Assembly: GCA_964236585.1 (NCBI GenBank)
Contig: CAXSFE010000108.1
Span: 1-12,106, forward strand
DNA: 12,106 nucleotides
From: CAXSEF01 sp964236585
GTDB taxonomy: Bacteria; Pseudomonadota; Alphaproteobacteria; Acetobacterales; Acetobacteraceae
Direction: 5' to 3'
Both the position numbers and the translations under genes were made by a program. Of this stretch, positions 1 through 6,161 are shown piece after piece. A model generated the notes under the pieces. That model saw only the letters and a list, made by a program, of their open reading frames with translations. It searched no databases and had not been told where the DNA came from. How positions within the stretch are numbered: the first letter of the stretch is position 1; each line of letters opens with the position of its first letter.

Positions 1-576
1 GAGGCGGCGGTGGCGGCGGCGCGCCTGGCGGGGCGGGCGGGCGGGGTGCTGCCGGGCTCGGGGTGGCCGGTGGACGTGCCGGGCGACATCGGCGACGGCG
101 CGGCCGCACCGTCGGGGGTGGAGCGCGGCGTGGTGCTGGGTTTCGCGCGGCAGGAGAGCAGCTTCGACCCGGAGGCGGTGAGCCCGAGCGGCGCGCGCGG
201 CCTGATGCAGCTGATGCCGGCCACCGCGCAGGAGGTCGCGCACCGGCTCGGCGTGTCCGCGAGCACGGCGGCGCTGACGGCCGACCCGGACCTGAACGTG
301 CGGCTGGGATCGGCCTACCTGGCGGGACTGCTGGGGCGGACGGGCGGCGTGCTGCCCTATGCGGCGGCGGCCTACAACGCGGGGCCGACCCGGCTGCGGG
401 AGTGGCTGGCGGCGGGCGACCCTGCGACGGATGGGGGAGACATGATCGACTGGATCGAGATGATCCCCGCGAGCGAGACGCGCAACTACGTCCAGCGGGT
501 GATCGAGAACGTCGTGGACTACCGGGCGCGGCTGGGTGTCGTGGCGCCGCACCCGCTGGCTCGGTGGCTGGGGTGA
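1..576 (+). CDS. Soluble lytic murein transglycosylase, C-terminal SLT domain (5' partial)
   Basis: Cleaves the MurNAc-GlcNAc bond of periplasmic peptidoglycan, leaving a 1,6-anhydro end. Numbering from the GTG at 10, the SLT/GEWL domain spans about residues 37-175. It shows the catalytic glutamate in RQESSFD (E49), then GARGLMQLMP, AYNAGP and the closing ETRNYVQRVIENV segment, the usual order of the family. The frame is open to base 1 and the family normally carries a long alpha-helical N-terminal region, so this is most likely the end of a larger gene whose start and signal peptide lie outside the window; the GTG at 10 is probably internal. Repeat R1 begins 9 bases after the stop, followed by pgpA on the same strand. 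Family is clear; which Slt subfamily is not decidable from this part. Confidence 0.9.
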   Translation, partial: EAAVAAARLAGRAGGVLPGSGWPVDVPGDIGDGAAAPSGVERGVVLGFARQESSFDPEAVSPSGARGLMQLMPATAQEVAHRLGVSASTAALTADPDLNVRLGSAYLAGLLGRTGGVLPYAAAAYNAGPTRLREWLAAGDPATDGGDMIDWIEMIPASETRNYVQRVIENVVDYRARLGVVAPHPLARWLG

Positions 577-584
577 GGCAGCCA

Positions 585-709
585 GGAAGGAAGGCCAGGG
601 GCGCTGCCCCTGGACCCCGCCAAGGGAAGCCCCTTGGATGGCCTTTCTTAAGTCAAGGGATCAAAGGGTCCTCGGACCCTTTGCGGGTCTGGGCAGAGCC
701 CAGCCTTGC
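585..709. repeat. Palindromic intergenic element R1, full copy (four hairpins)
   Basis: Four perfect hairpins follow in order: CCAGGGGC/GCCCCTGG (595-613), CCAAGGG/CCCTTGG (620-637), a 10-bp stem CAAAGGGTCC/GGACCCTTTG (662-683) and CTGGGC/GCCCAG (689-703). AAGGCC (591-596) and GGCCTT (640-645) can close an outer stem around the first two. The second half is roughly the inverted first half, joined by ACCCCGC and GCGGGTC linkers and a central CTTAAG. It matches R8 at all but 4 of 125 positions by eye. It fills the gap between the transglycosylase and pgpA. Confidence 0.9.
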
Positions 710-730
710 CTGCTGTCTCGTGGCCCCGCG

Positions 731-1207
731 GTGAGGAGCCGGGCCGCGTGGCTGGTGGCGAGCGTCGGCGGCGTGGGCACGCTGCGCCCCGCCCCGGGGA
801 GCTGGGGGTCGCTGGCGGCGGCGCTGGCGGGCGCGGGGCTGGTCGGGCGTCCCGGGTGGCTTGCGGCGGGGGTCGTGGCGGCCTCGGCGGCGGGGGTGTG
901 GGCGATCCCGCGGGCGGGCGGCGGGCACGATCCGGGGTGGGTGGTGATCGACGAGGTCGCCGGGCAGTGGCTGGCGATGCTGGGGCTGGCGGGGGCCGGG
1001 CTCTCGGGGTGGCGGCTGGCGGCGTGGGTGGCGGGGGCGTTCGTGGCGTTCCGGGCGCTTGACGTGGCCAAGCCCGGGCCGGTGGGGTGGGCGGACCGGC
1101 ACGAGGGGCCGGGCTGGGTGGTGGCGGACGACCTGGTGGCCGGGGGGATGGCGGCGGGCGTGGTGCTGGCGGCGCGGGTGGTCGCGGAGTGGATGGCCGG
1201 TGCGTAG
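731..1207 (+). CDS. pgpA: Phosphatidylglycerophosphatase A
   Basis: Inner-membrane phosphatase that dephosphorylates phosphatidylglycerophosphate to phosphatidylglycerol. From the GTG at 731 the product is 158 aa, close to the family's usual size. Visible motifs are GVGTLRPAPGSWGS (residues 14-27), DPGWVVIDEVAGQW (67-80, acidic pair D74/E75), FRALDVAKPGPVGW (107-120) and a C-terminal VVADDLVAG (130-138, D133/D134). Hydrophobic Ala/Val/Leu-rich segments between them fit several membrane spans. The reading frame stays open upstream through repeat R1, but those codons are repeat-derived, so 731 is the best start; no convincing Shine-Dalgarno sequence lies before it, perhaps because R1 ends only 21 bases upstream. 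pgpA close to cinA is a common alphaproteobacterial arrangement. Confidence 0.9.
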   Translation: MRSRAAWLVASVGGVGTLRPAPGSWGSLAAALAGAGLVGRPGWLAAGVVAASAAGVWAIPRAGGGHDPGWVVIDEVAGQWLAMLGLAGAGLSGWRLAAWVAGAFVAFRALDVAKPGPVGWADRHEGPGWVVADDLVAGGMAAGVVLAARVVAEWMAGA

Positions 1208-1286
1208 GATGGCGGCCGTTCGCGCGGGCCCCGGGCACAAGCGTCGTTCTTCCTGGAAGGAACAAGAAGTGACCTTTCGCGTGCAG

Positions 1287-1350
1287 GTCCAGGGGCGCCG
1301 CCCCTGGCGCGTCCCCGCTTCCAGGCCGCGGGGCAGAGCCCTGGCCTTCC
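1287..1350 (-). repeat. Palindromic intergenic element R2, right-type half-unit, decayed
   Basis: A perfect stem CCAGGGGC-GCC-GCCCCTGG (1289-1307) is followed by a GCGCGTC linker and a second, partly eroded hairpin around the GGGC-AGA-GCCC core, ending in GGCCTTCC. It occupies the space between pgpA and the DUF2252 gene and ends about 5 bases before that gene's proposed TTG start. Confidence 0.75.
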
Positions 1351-1354
1351 TGTC

Positions 1355-2731
1355 TTGACCCTGCAGACCCGCGAGGAGCGCGCCGAGGCCGGCCGGGCGC
1401 TGCGGCGTGCCGCGCCGAGGAGCGCGCACGGGGCCTGGGTGGTGCCGGCGTCGCGGCCCGACCCGGTGGCGCTGGTGCTGGCGCAGGAGGCGGGGCGGAT
1501 CGCGGAGCTGCTGCCGCGGCGGCATGGGCTGATGGCGGCCTCGCCGCTGGCGTTCCTGCGCGGGGCGGCCTCGGTCATGGCGTCCGACCTCGCGGCGACG
1601 CCGTCGGCCGGGCCGAGGGTGCAGGCGTGCGGCGACTGCCACCTGATGAACTTCGGGGCGTTCAGCTCGCCCGAGGGCGAGCCGGTGTTCGACATCAACG
1701 ACTTCGACGAGACGCTGCCAGCGCCGTTCGAGTGGGACGTCAAGCGGCTGGCGGCGAGCCTGGTGCTGGCCGGGCGCGAGGAAGGAGTCGGCGAGACCGG
1801 GTCCGGGGCGATCGCGCGGGCGGCGGTGCGGGCCTACGCGGAGGAGCTGGAAGGCCTGGCGGCGCTGGACCCTCTGGCGTGCCGCGCGCGCAGGATCGAC
1901 CTTGCGGCGGCGATCGCCGCCGTGCGCGGGCACGGGGCGCGGCGGGACGCGGAGGCGCGGCTGCACCACGCGGTCGAGGCGGGGGCGACGCAGTACGGGC
2001 TGATCGAGCGCGACGGCGCGGGTTGGCGGCTGCGCGGCGACGTGGCCACGATGTTCCGCCTGCCGCGCCACGACGGGGCGGTGCACGCGGCGTTCGAGGC
2101 CTACCGCCGCACGCTGCAGGAGGACCGGCGGGTGCTGCTGGGGCGGTTCCGGCTGGCGGACTGGGCGTTCAAGGTGGTCGGCGTGGGCAGCGTGGGCACG
2201 TTCTGCGCGGTCGGGCTGTTCCTGTCCGGCGACGGCGAGCCGCTGCTGCTGCAGATCAAGCAGGCGACGGCGAGCGTGCTGGCGCCGTTCGCGGGGGCCT
2301 CGGAGTATGCGGCGCAGGGCGAGCGGGTGGTGACGGGGCAGCGGATGATGCAGGCGGCGAGCGACGTGTTCCTGGGCTGGGCGCGGATGCCGGCGGCGGG
2401 CAAGGCGGCGGGGCCGGAGCACGTCTACGTCCGGCGGCTCAAGGACGCGCGGCTGGCCGCGGTGGGCGCGCGGATCGCGGCGCGCTCGCTCGCGTCGTAC
2501 GCGGAGCTGTGCGGGCGGACGCTGGCGCGCGCCCACGCCCGCTCCGGCGACGCGGCGATGCTGTCCGGCTACTGCGGCGGCGCGGGGTTCTCCCGCGCGG
2601 TGGCCGGCTTCGCGGCAGCCTACGCGGACCAGGCGACGCAGGACTGGCGGGCGTTCACCGACGCGATCGCCGCCGGCCGGGTGTCGCACGAGCCGCCCGC
2701 GACGCCGGCCGACACGGGGAGCGTGCGATGA
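1355..2731 (+). CDS. DUF2252 family protein
   Basis: 458 aa, recognised from family hallmarks: an N-terminal RSAHGAWV...SRPDPVAL stretch, the conserved CGDCHLMNFG (residues 92-101), the acidic DINDFDETLPAPFEWDVKRL block (113-132), a lysine-containing LLLQIKQA motif mid-protein, and GQRMMQAASDVFLGW. The GDxHxxNFG plus downstream DFDE pattern recalls the catalytic loop of kinase-like phosphotransferases, so an ATP-dependent activity on an unknown substrate is possible; that is inference and the function is not established. No signal peptide or membrane span is visible, so it is probably cytosolic. TTG at 1355 keeps the family's N-terminal block, but no ribosome-binding site precedes it because repeat R2 ends there; GTG at 1439 or 1442 would be shorter alternatives. 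The stop overlaps the start of the CinA gene (ATGA), implying coupled translation. Confidence 0.88.
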   Translation: MTLQTREERAEAGRALRRAAPRSAHGAWVVPASRPDPVALVLAQEAGRIAELLPRRHGLMAASPLAFLRGAASVMASDLAATPSAGPRVQACGDCHLMNFGAFSSPEGEPVFDINDFDETLPAPFEWDVKRLAASLVLAGREEGVGETGSGAIARAAVRAYAEELEGLAALDPLACRARRIDLAAAIAAVRGHGARRDAEARLHHAVEAGATQYGLIERDGAGWRLRGDVATMFRLPRHDGAVHAAFEAYRRTLQEDRRVLLGRFRLADWAFKVVGVGSVGTFCAVGLFLSGDGEPLLLQIKQATASVLAPFAGASEYAAQGERVVTGQRMMQAASDVFLGWARMPAAGKAAGPEHVYVRRLKDARLAAVGARIAARSLASYAELCGRTLARAHARSGDAAMLSGYCGGAGFSRAVAGFAAAYADQATQDWRAFTDAIAAGRVSHEPPATPADTGSVR

Positions 2732-3210
2732 TCGACGCGGCGACGCTGGAGGAGGCGGAGGCGCTGCTGGCGCTGCTCAGGGCCCGCGGGCAGCGGGTGG
2801 CGACGGCGGAGAGCTGCACCGGCGGCCTGATCGCGGCCGCGCTGACGGCGGTGGCGGGCTCATCGGACGTGGTGGACCGCGGGTTCGTCACATACTCGAA
2901 CGCGGCGAAGACGGAGCTGCTCGGCGTGGACCCGGCGCTGATCGTGGCGCAGGGCGCGGTCAGCGAGGCGGTGGCGCGGGCGATGGCGGAGGGCGCGGTC
3001 GCGCGCTCGCCGGCCGAGCTGGCGGTCGCGGTGACCGGGGTCGCGGGGCCGGGCGGCGGCACGGCGGCCAAGCCGGTGGGGCTCGTGTGGTTCGGGCTGG
3101 CGCGGCGCGGGGGCACGAGCCTCGCGGAGTCGCGGGTGTTTCCCGGCGACCGGGCGGCGGTGCGGCTGGCGACGGTGCGCCACGCGCTCGCGCTGCTGGC
3201 GGCAGGGTAG
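2728..3210 (+). CDS. pncC: CinA C-terminal domain protein (nicotinamide-nucleotide amidohydrolase type)
   Basis: 160 aa corresponding to the stand-alone CinA C-terminal domain, the same size class as E. coli PncC. The family deamidates nicotinamide mononucleotide to nicotinic acid mononucleotide, recycling pyridine nucleotides in the cytosol. Visible motifs: TAESCTGG (residues 26-33, with the family serine S29), GFVTYSNAAK (52-61, Y56 and K61), an SEAVARAMAEGA helix, and AVTGVAGPGGG, followed by KPVGLVWFGLA. There is no N-terminal MoCF-like domain. The ATG at 2728 overlaps the DUF2252 stop, so the two are likely translated from one message. The gene ends before a long non-coding leader. Domain assignment is firm; the enzymatic activity is carried over from the family. 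Confidence 0.9.
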   Translation: MIDAATLEEAEALLALLRARGQRVATAESCTGGLIAAALTAVAGSSDVVDRGFVTYSNAAKTELLGVDPALIVAQGAVSEAVARAMAEGAVARSPAELAVAVTGVAGPGGGTAAKPVGLVWFGLARRGGTSLAESRVFPGDRAAVRLATVRHALALLAAG

Positions 3211-3308
3211 AGCGGCCGGACCCGCTGGCGGCCAGGCAAGGCCGCGCACCAGGTCGGAGGCGCGGGCGGGTCGCCGATCCCGGGCGGCCGGGCCTGTCGA
3301 CCCGCAGG

Positions 3309-3411
3309 CAAGCAAGGCTGGGCTCCGCCCAGACCCGCCAGGGGCGAGCCGCCCCTGGACCGGCCTGACTCAGGGAAGGCGATCCAGGGGCGCGGTTCCT
3401 GGCCCTGCCTG
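3309..3411 (+). repeat. Palindromic intergenic element R3, left half-unit plus decayed partner
   Basis: Left half-unit: CAAGG, then CTGGGC-TCC-GCCCAG (3318-3332), linker ACCCGC, then CCAGGGGC with a five-base loop and GCCCCTGG (3338-3358), ending GGACCGGC. A second, eroded arm (CCAGGGGC...CCTGG, from about 3384) follows. It sits just downstream of the CinA gene, where it could serve as a transcript end. Confidence 0.8.
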
Positions 3412-3482
3412 CCCGGGCGGACCCGTGCGTCAGCCAGTCCAGAGGTTCGTGCGAGGCCGCCGGGCAACCGCGCCAAAGCCGT

Positions 3483-3568
3483 CAGGGGTCCGGGAGCCGT
3501 GGAAGTCCCATGGCTCAGGATCTCGCCTTCGGAGGTGAGCCCCTGCCGATGCCTGAGGCGAAGCCTCG
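3483..3568 (+). ncRNA. Possible structured RNA (three-way junction plus hairpin)
   Basis: Seen: CAGGGG (3483-3488) pairs with CCCCTG (3540-3545). Inside are a nine-pair stem GAGCCGTGG/CCATGGCTC (3494-3516, one G-U pair) and a seven-pair stem CTCGCCT/AGGTGAG (3522-3539, one G-U pair, loop TCGG). A further hairpin GAGGC-GAA-GCCTC (3555-3567) follows, with TTTT at 3576-3579. G-U pairs on this strand make a transcribed RNA, or a 5' leader of the RTX-like gene, more plausible than a DNA palindrome. I do not recognise a named riboswitch or sRNA family, and chance folding in GC-rich DNA is a real alternative. Confidence 0.35.
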
Positions 3569-3615
3569 ACCGTGCTTTTCCCACCGGCCACGCACCTGAG
3601 CTGCAGCAGCCGATC

Positions 3616-3804
3616 GTTAACGGCTGGGCCTGACCAGACCCGTCGGAACCCCAGAGTCGGTTAACCCGGGGCCGGCTGAAGCCACTCCAGATCTTGCCGA
3701 TTTCTCCGGAAATTGAGAATATCTGCGGACATCGCAAAAAAGCGCGCGAACGAGACAATCTGAGGTTGCATCCGTTAACGATTCCCGTTAACAGTCTCAT
3801 TAAC
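3616..3804. promoter_or_regulatory. Cluster of GTTAAC-type motifs upstream of the RTX-like gene
   Basis: Exact GTTAAC hexamers lie at 3616, 3660, 3774 and 3787, and an ATTAAC at 3799. The last three are spaced 13 and 12 bases, about one helical turn each, and sit 55-85 bases before the start codon. Such AT-containing hexamers are rare in this GC-rich window. The arrangement suggests operator sites on one face of the helix. TTGCAT (3766-3771) could be a weak -35 box. The regulator is unknown. Confidence 0.4.
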
Positions 3805-3844
3805 GACGCACACCGCGCCGGCCGGCACCCGGCGAAGACGCATC

Positions 3845-3849
3845 AAGGA
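3845..3849 (+). promoter_or_regulatory. Ribosome-binding site of the RTX-like gene
   Basis: AAGGA ends eight bases before the ATG at 3858 and fixes that start. It is one of the clearest Shine-Dalgarno sequences in the window. Confidence 0.7.
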
Positions 3850-3857
3850 TCACGACC

Positions 3858-5219
3858 ATGGCCACAGTCACCGTCACCGGCGCCAACAACCACATCCTCA
3901 CCGTCCAGCTGAACGGCGTGACCAACTTCACGGTCGCGCAGCAGTTCGCGGCGATCATCAACGACGCGGCGGCCAACACCACGCTCGCCGCCTACAACAC
4001 CGGCGCGGGCGTCACCGTCCCGGCGCTCGGGTCCGCCACCCTGGGCGAGGCCGTGGTGCTGAGCGCCCAGCCGAGCGTGCAGATGCCCGACGGCTGGGTC
4101 TTCCTCACCGACGTCGCGGGCAGCGCGACCACGGTTACCGGCGCCAACAGCGGCTTCAACGGCGTGCTGTCCGGCACCCAGGGCATGACGCTCAACGCCG
4201 GCGCGGCGAACGGCCTGTTCGTGGCCGGCGGCGGCGCCAACACCTTCAACGGCGTGACCGCGGCGGGCGCGAACGGCGGCACCGGCAGCTACTTCGTGGC
4301 GACCGGGGACGGCGCCGACACCATCAGCACCGGTATCGGCAACGACGTCGTCGACGCGGGCGCCGGCGCCAACGTGATCAACCTGGGCAGCGGCAGCACC
4401 GTCGTGCTGTCCGAGAGCGCCGACCGGATCAACGCCGGCCCGGGCGCCGGGCTGGTGTTCCTGGAGGGCAGCCACGCGACGGTCGCGGGCAGCACCGGGG
4501 CGCTGTCGGTGGCCGCCTTCGGCGCCTACGAGCAGGTCGGCCTCGGCGCCGGCGGCGGCACGATCTTCGGCGGCACGCAGGGCGTCTACAGCCTGGCGGG
4601 CACTGCCGCGGTGATCGGCTCGGACGGCTCGAACACCATCGATGTCAACCAGGCGGCCGCCACCGTGTTCGCCGGCACCGGCAACAACATGGTGTTCGGC
4701 CCCACCGGCAGCGGCTCGCTGACCTTCATCGGCGGCGCCGGCTCCTCCACCGTTGCCGGCGGCTCGGCCCCGGTGACGCTGTTCGGCGCCGACGGCGGCA
4801 CGATGACGCTCACAGGCACCGGCGCGAACCTCGTCGGCGTGGGCACCGGCGCCAAGGTCGACGCCAGCATGACCACGGGCAGCAACGTCTTCTTCGGCGG
4901 CAGCGCGGCCAGCACGATCCTGGGCGGCACGGGCACGGACGTGTTCGTGCTCGGCGCCGGCGCGACCTCGCTCACCGGCGGCGCGGGAGCGGCCAACGTG
5001 TTCAACTTCGTCGCCTCTGCCACCGGCGGCGCCACCGACGTCATCGGCGACTTCAAGTCGTCCGACAAGCTGGGCCTCTCCGGCTACAAGGCGGACACGG
5101 CCGCGGACGTGCTCAAGTCGGCGACGGTGTCGGGCGGGTCGACCACCGTGACCCTGTCCGACCAGACGAAGATCGTGTTCCAGAACTACACGAACCTGAA
5201 CGCCGGCAACTTCTCCTGA
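3858..5219 (+). CDS. RTX-like glycine/asparagine-rich beta-repeat protein, probable type I secretion substrate
   Basis: 453 aa, rich in Gly, Ala, Thr, Val and Asn, with no cysteine and no Sec-type signal peptide. Residues 148-183 form four consecutive nine-residue units (ATGDGADTI, STGIGNDVV, DAGAGANVI, NLGSGSTVV) resembling the calcium-binding GGxGxDxUx roll; weaker units appear at 356-364 (GGTGTDVFV) and 374-382. Most of the rest consists of irregular GTGAN/GGAGSS-type strands that predict a beta-solenoid with few calcium sites. The end, DVIGDFKSSDKLGLSGY (394-410) followed by a Thr/Val-rich strand and a final aromatic/Asn tail, resembles the C-terminal uncleaved signal of type I secreted RTX proteins. 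No ABC exporter or membrane fusion gene is in the window. The codons favour C in third position more than neighbouring genes. It has its own leader and is followed by a hairpin. Likely an extracellular or surface-layer protein; the precise role is unknown. Confidence 0.8.
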   Translation: MATVTVTGANNHILTVQLNGVTNFTVAQQFAAIINDAAANTTLAAYNTGAGVTVPALGSATLGEAVVLSAQPSVQMPDGWVFLTDVAGSATTVTGANSGFNGVLSGTQGMTLNAGAANGLFVAGGGANTFNGVTAAGANGGTGSYFVATGDGADTISTGIGNDVVDAGAGANVINLGSGSTVVLSESADRINAGPGAGLVFLEGSHATVAGSTGALSVAAFGAYEQVGLGAGGGTIFGGTQGVYSLAGTAAVIGSDGSNTIDVNQAAATVFAGTGNNMVFGPTGSGSLTFIGGAGSSTVAGGSAPVTLFGADGGTMTLTGTGANLVGVGTGAKVDASMTTGSNVFFGGSAASTILGGTGTDVFVLGAGATSLTGGAGAANVFNFVASATGGATDVIGDFKSSDKLGLSGYKADTAADVLKSATVSGGSTTVTLSDQTKIVFQNYTNLNAGNFS

Positions 5220-5229
5220 GCGTGACGGC

Positions 5230-5257
5230 GGCGGGCCCGGTGACAGCCGGGCCCGCC
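5230..5257 (+). terminator. Hairpin after the RTX-like gene
   Basis: A perfect 11-bp stem, GGCGGGCCCGG / CCGGGCCCGCC, with a six-base loop begins 10 bases after the stop codon. There is no following T run, so it is either a terminator of the U-less kind or a 3' stabiliser. Confidence 0.65.
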
Positions 5258-5268
5258 GTGCGGAGAGG

Positions 5269-5319
5269 AAGGCCAGGGCTCTGCCCTGGACCCGCCAGGG
5301 GCAGCGCCCCTGGACCGGC
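5269..5319 (+). repeat. Palindromic intergenic element R4, single left half-unit
   Basis: The cleanest half-unit in the window: AAGG, stem CCAGGGC-TCT-GCCCTGG (5273-5289), linker ACCCGC, stem CCAGGGGC-AGC-GCCCCTGG (5295-5313), end ACCGGC. It lies between the convergent ends of the RTX-like and EF-hand genes. Confidence 0.85.
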
Positions 5320-5347
5320 ATTCGATTGGGTCTGCGGATGCGGGCGG

Positions 5348-5362
5348 CCGGGAGGTTCCCGG
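5348..5362 (-). terminator. Possible terminator hairpin after the EF-hand gene
   Basis: A perfect CCGGGA/TCCCGG stem with a three-base loop lies 23 bases beyond the EF-hand stop codon on its strand. No T run follows, so the call is weak. Confidence 0.35.
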
Positions 5363-5384
5363 GGGCGGGGCTTCGGGCGGCCCG

Positions 5385-5879
5385 CTACTTCGCGGCCTTC
5401 TCCCGCTCGGCCTTGCGCTCGGCGCGGCGTTCAGCACGCCAGGCGCGGATCTCATCCAAGGTGATGTAGCCGCGGTGGTGGCTGTCGATCTCGGCAAAAT
5501 GGCTGGCCACGCCGCGCATGTGGGCGGCCTGCGCCTGGGGCTCGGTCAGGTGGCCGTCGTGCGACGTGTTGGCGTCCTCGAAACGCTGCTCTGGGGTTTT
5601 GCGGCCCGCGTGGCCTGACTCGCCCCGCTCGAAGGTTGTGCTCGAGCCGGGCCGGGGCATGCGGGTGGGCGCCATCTCGGACTGGGCAGGCGTGGCGGTG
5701 CCTATGGGCGAAGACTGGGCGGTCGCCAGCACGGGAGCGAACAGCACGGCCGAGACGAGCATGGCGACAAGGACCCGCGAGCCAGCGCCCGGCGTGAACG
5801 TAGTACACATGGCGCCCGGCCTGTCGCGCCGCATCGGGTTCGTCGAGGCGATGGCGGCGCGTCTTGGCGTCTTGGGCAT
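5385..5879 (-). CDS. Exported small EF-hand protein
   Basis: 164 aa from the ATG at 5879, chosen because GAGGAA lies five bases before it; the frame is open further upstream and ATGs at 5834 and 5810 are alternatives. A basic, unusually long N-region (about 35 residues) precedes a hydrophobic core at residues 36-52 ending in VLATAQ, so export with cleavage near residue 54 is expected; the start at 5810 would give a more ordinary signal peptide. Two EF-hand-like loops follow: one around 102-115 (DANTSHDGHLTE, somewhat irregular) and one at 132-143 (DSHHRGYITLDE, with Gly at position 6 and Glu at 12). The last 20 residues are a charged Arg/Glu/Ala helix. It probably binds calcium or another divalent ion in the periplasm. 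It converges with the RTX-like gene, also a candidate calcium binder. Specific function unknown. Confidence 0.8.
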   Translation of the reverse strand: MPKTPRRAAIASTNPMRRDRPGAMCTTFTPGAGSRVLVAMLVSAVLFAPVLATAQSSPIGTATPAQSEMAPTRMPRPGSSTTFERGESGHAGRKTPEQRFEDANTSHDGHLTEPQAQAAHMRGVASHFAEIDSHHRGYITLDEIRAWRAERRAERKAEREKAAK

Positions 5880-5965
5880 CAACGTTCCTCGTCGCTGCGA
5901 ACCGGGACAGTGGCCTTGCAGCGTGGCCCGCCCAGCCACATCTGTCACCCGAAGATTGCAGTCAT

Positions 5966-5994
5966 ACTATATAATTCACGGCATGGTTGCTGAA
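5966..5994 (-). promoter_or_regulatory. Possible promoter of the EF-hand gene
   Basis: On the - strand TTCAGC (5994-5989) and TATAGT (5971-5966) are 17 bases apart, about 90 bases before the EF-hand start. The -10 box fits well and the -35 box poorly. A perfect TATAAT also occurs on the + strand at 5970-5975 but has no matching -35 box and no gene behind it. Confidence 0.4.
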
Positions 5995-6085
5995 GTGGCA
6001 GACTGATCAACCAATTTTCTGGATAAGATCCTTTCCTCCACCAACGCCCTGCCTCCGACCCCCGGCGGCATCGTACCCAATTGCG

Positions 6086-6135
6086 CCGGTCCAGGGGCGC
6101 TGCCCCTGGCGGGTCCAGGGCAGAGCCTTGGCCTT
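6086..6135 (-). repeat. Palindromic intergenic element R5, single right half-unit
   Basis: GCCGGT, stem CCAGGGGC-GCT-GCCCCTGG (6091-6109), linker GCGGGT, stem CCAGGGC-AGA-GCCTTGG (6115-6131, with one G-T pair), end CCTT. It is the reverse complement of the R4-type half-unit. It lies 27 bases beyond the aldolase stop codon on the - strand. Confidence 0.85.
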
Positions 6136-6161
6136 CCTCCCTGCCGCAGATCCAGCCCGGC

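Larger units (their letters stand above)
3211..3857. other. 647-bp intergenic region between the CinA gene and the RTX-like gene
   Basis: No convincing protein gene on either strand. From left to right it holds about 95 bp of plain GC-rich sequence, repeat R3 (3309-3411), a region with a possible branched RNA fold (3483-3568), and a lower-GC stretch with GTTAAC motifs (3616-3804) leading to the ribosome-binding site of the RTX-like gene. The AT content rises clearly after about 3690, as expected for a promoter zone. Confidence 0.7.
5880..6161. other. Intergenic region with an AT-rich island between EF-hand and aldolase genes
   Basis: 282 bp without a credible gene. About 5950-6050 is strikingly AT-richer than everything around it, and repeat R5 fills 6086-6135. 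The AT-rich part contains a promoter-like sequence for the EF-hand gene. I see no transposase fragment or tRNA that I can defend. Confidence 0.6.

Noticed and set aside
653..2689. Long - strand open frame opposite pgpA, DUF2252 and R1/R2
   Set aside because: Arg/Pro/His-rich translation with no family motif, antisense to well-supported genes; typical of GC-rich shadow frames.
3460..3500. Resemblance to a cyclic-di-GMP (GEMM) riboswitch from GGGCAACC followed by CCAAAGCC
   Set aside because: The conserved GGCAAACC is one A short and there is no hairpin between the two motifs as the aptamer requires.
3774..3804. CtrA binding site
   Set aside because: The TTAA boxes are separated by 9 and 8 bases rather than the 7 of the CtrA consensus, so I list only an unnamed motif cluster.
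3843..5321. 492-codon - strand open frame antisense to the RTX-like gene
   Set aside because: It mirrors the repetitive Gly/Ala/Asn codons of the sense gene, giving an Ala/Val/Gly/Arg/His-rich product with no recognisable domain and running into repeat R4.
5983..6045. tRNA-like stretch (GGTTGCTGAAGTGGCAGAC...CCACCA)
   Set aside because: No acceptor stem, anticodon arm or T arm can be paired; the resemblance is limited to a D-loop-like phrase and a chance CCACCA.
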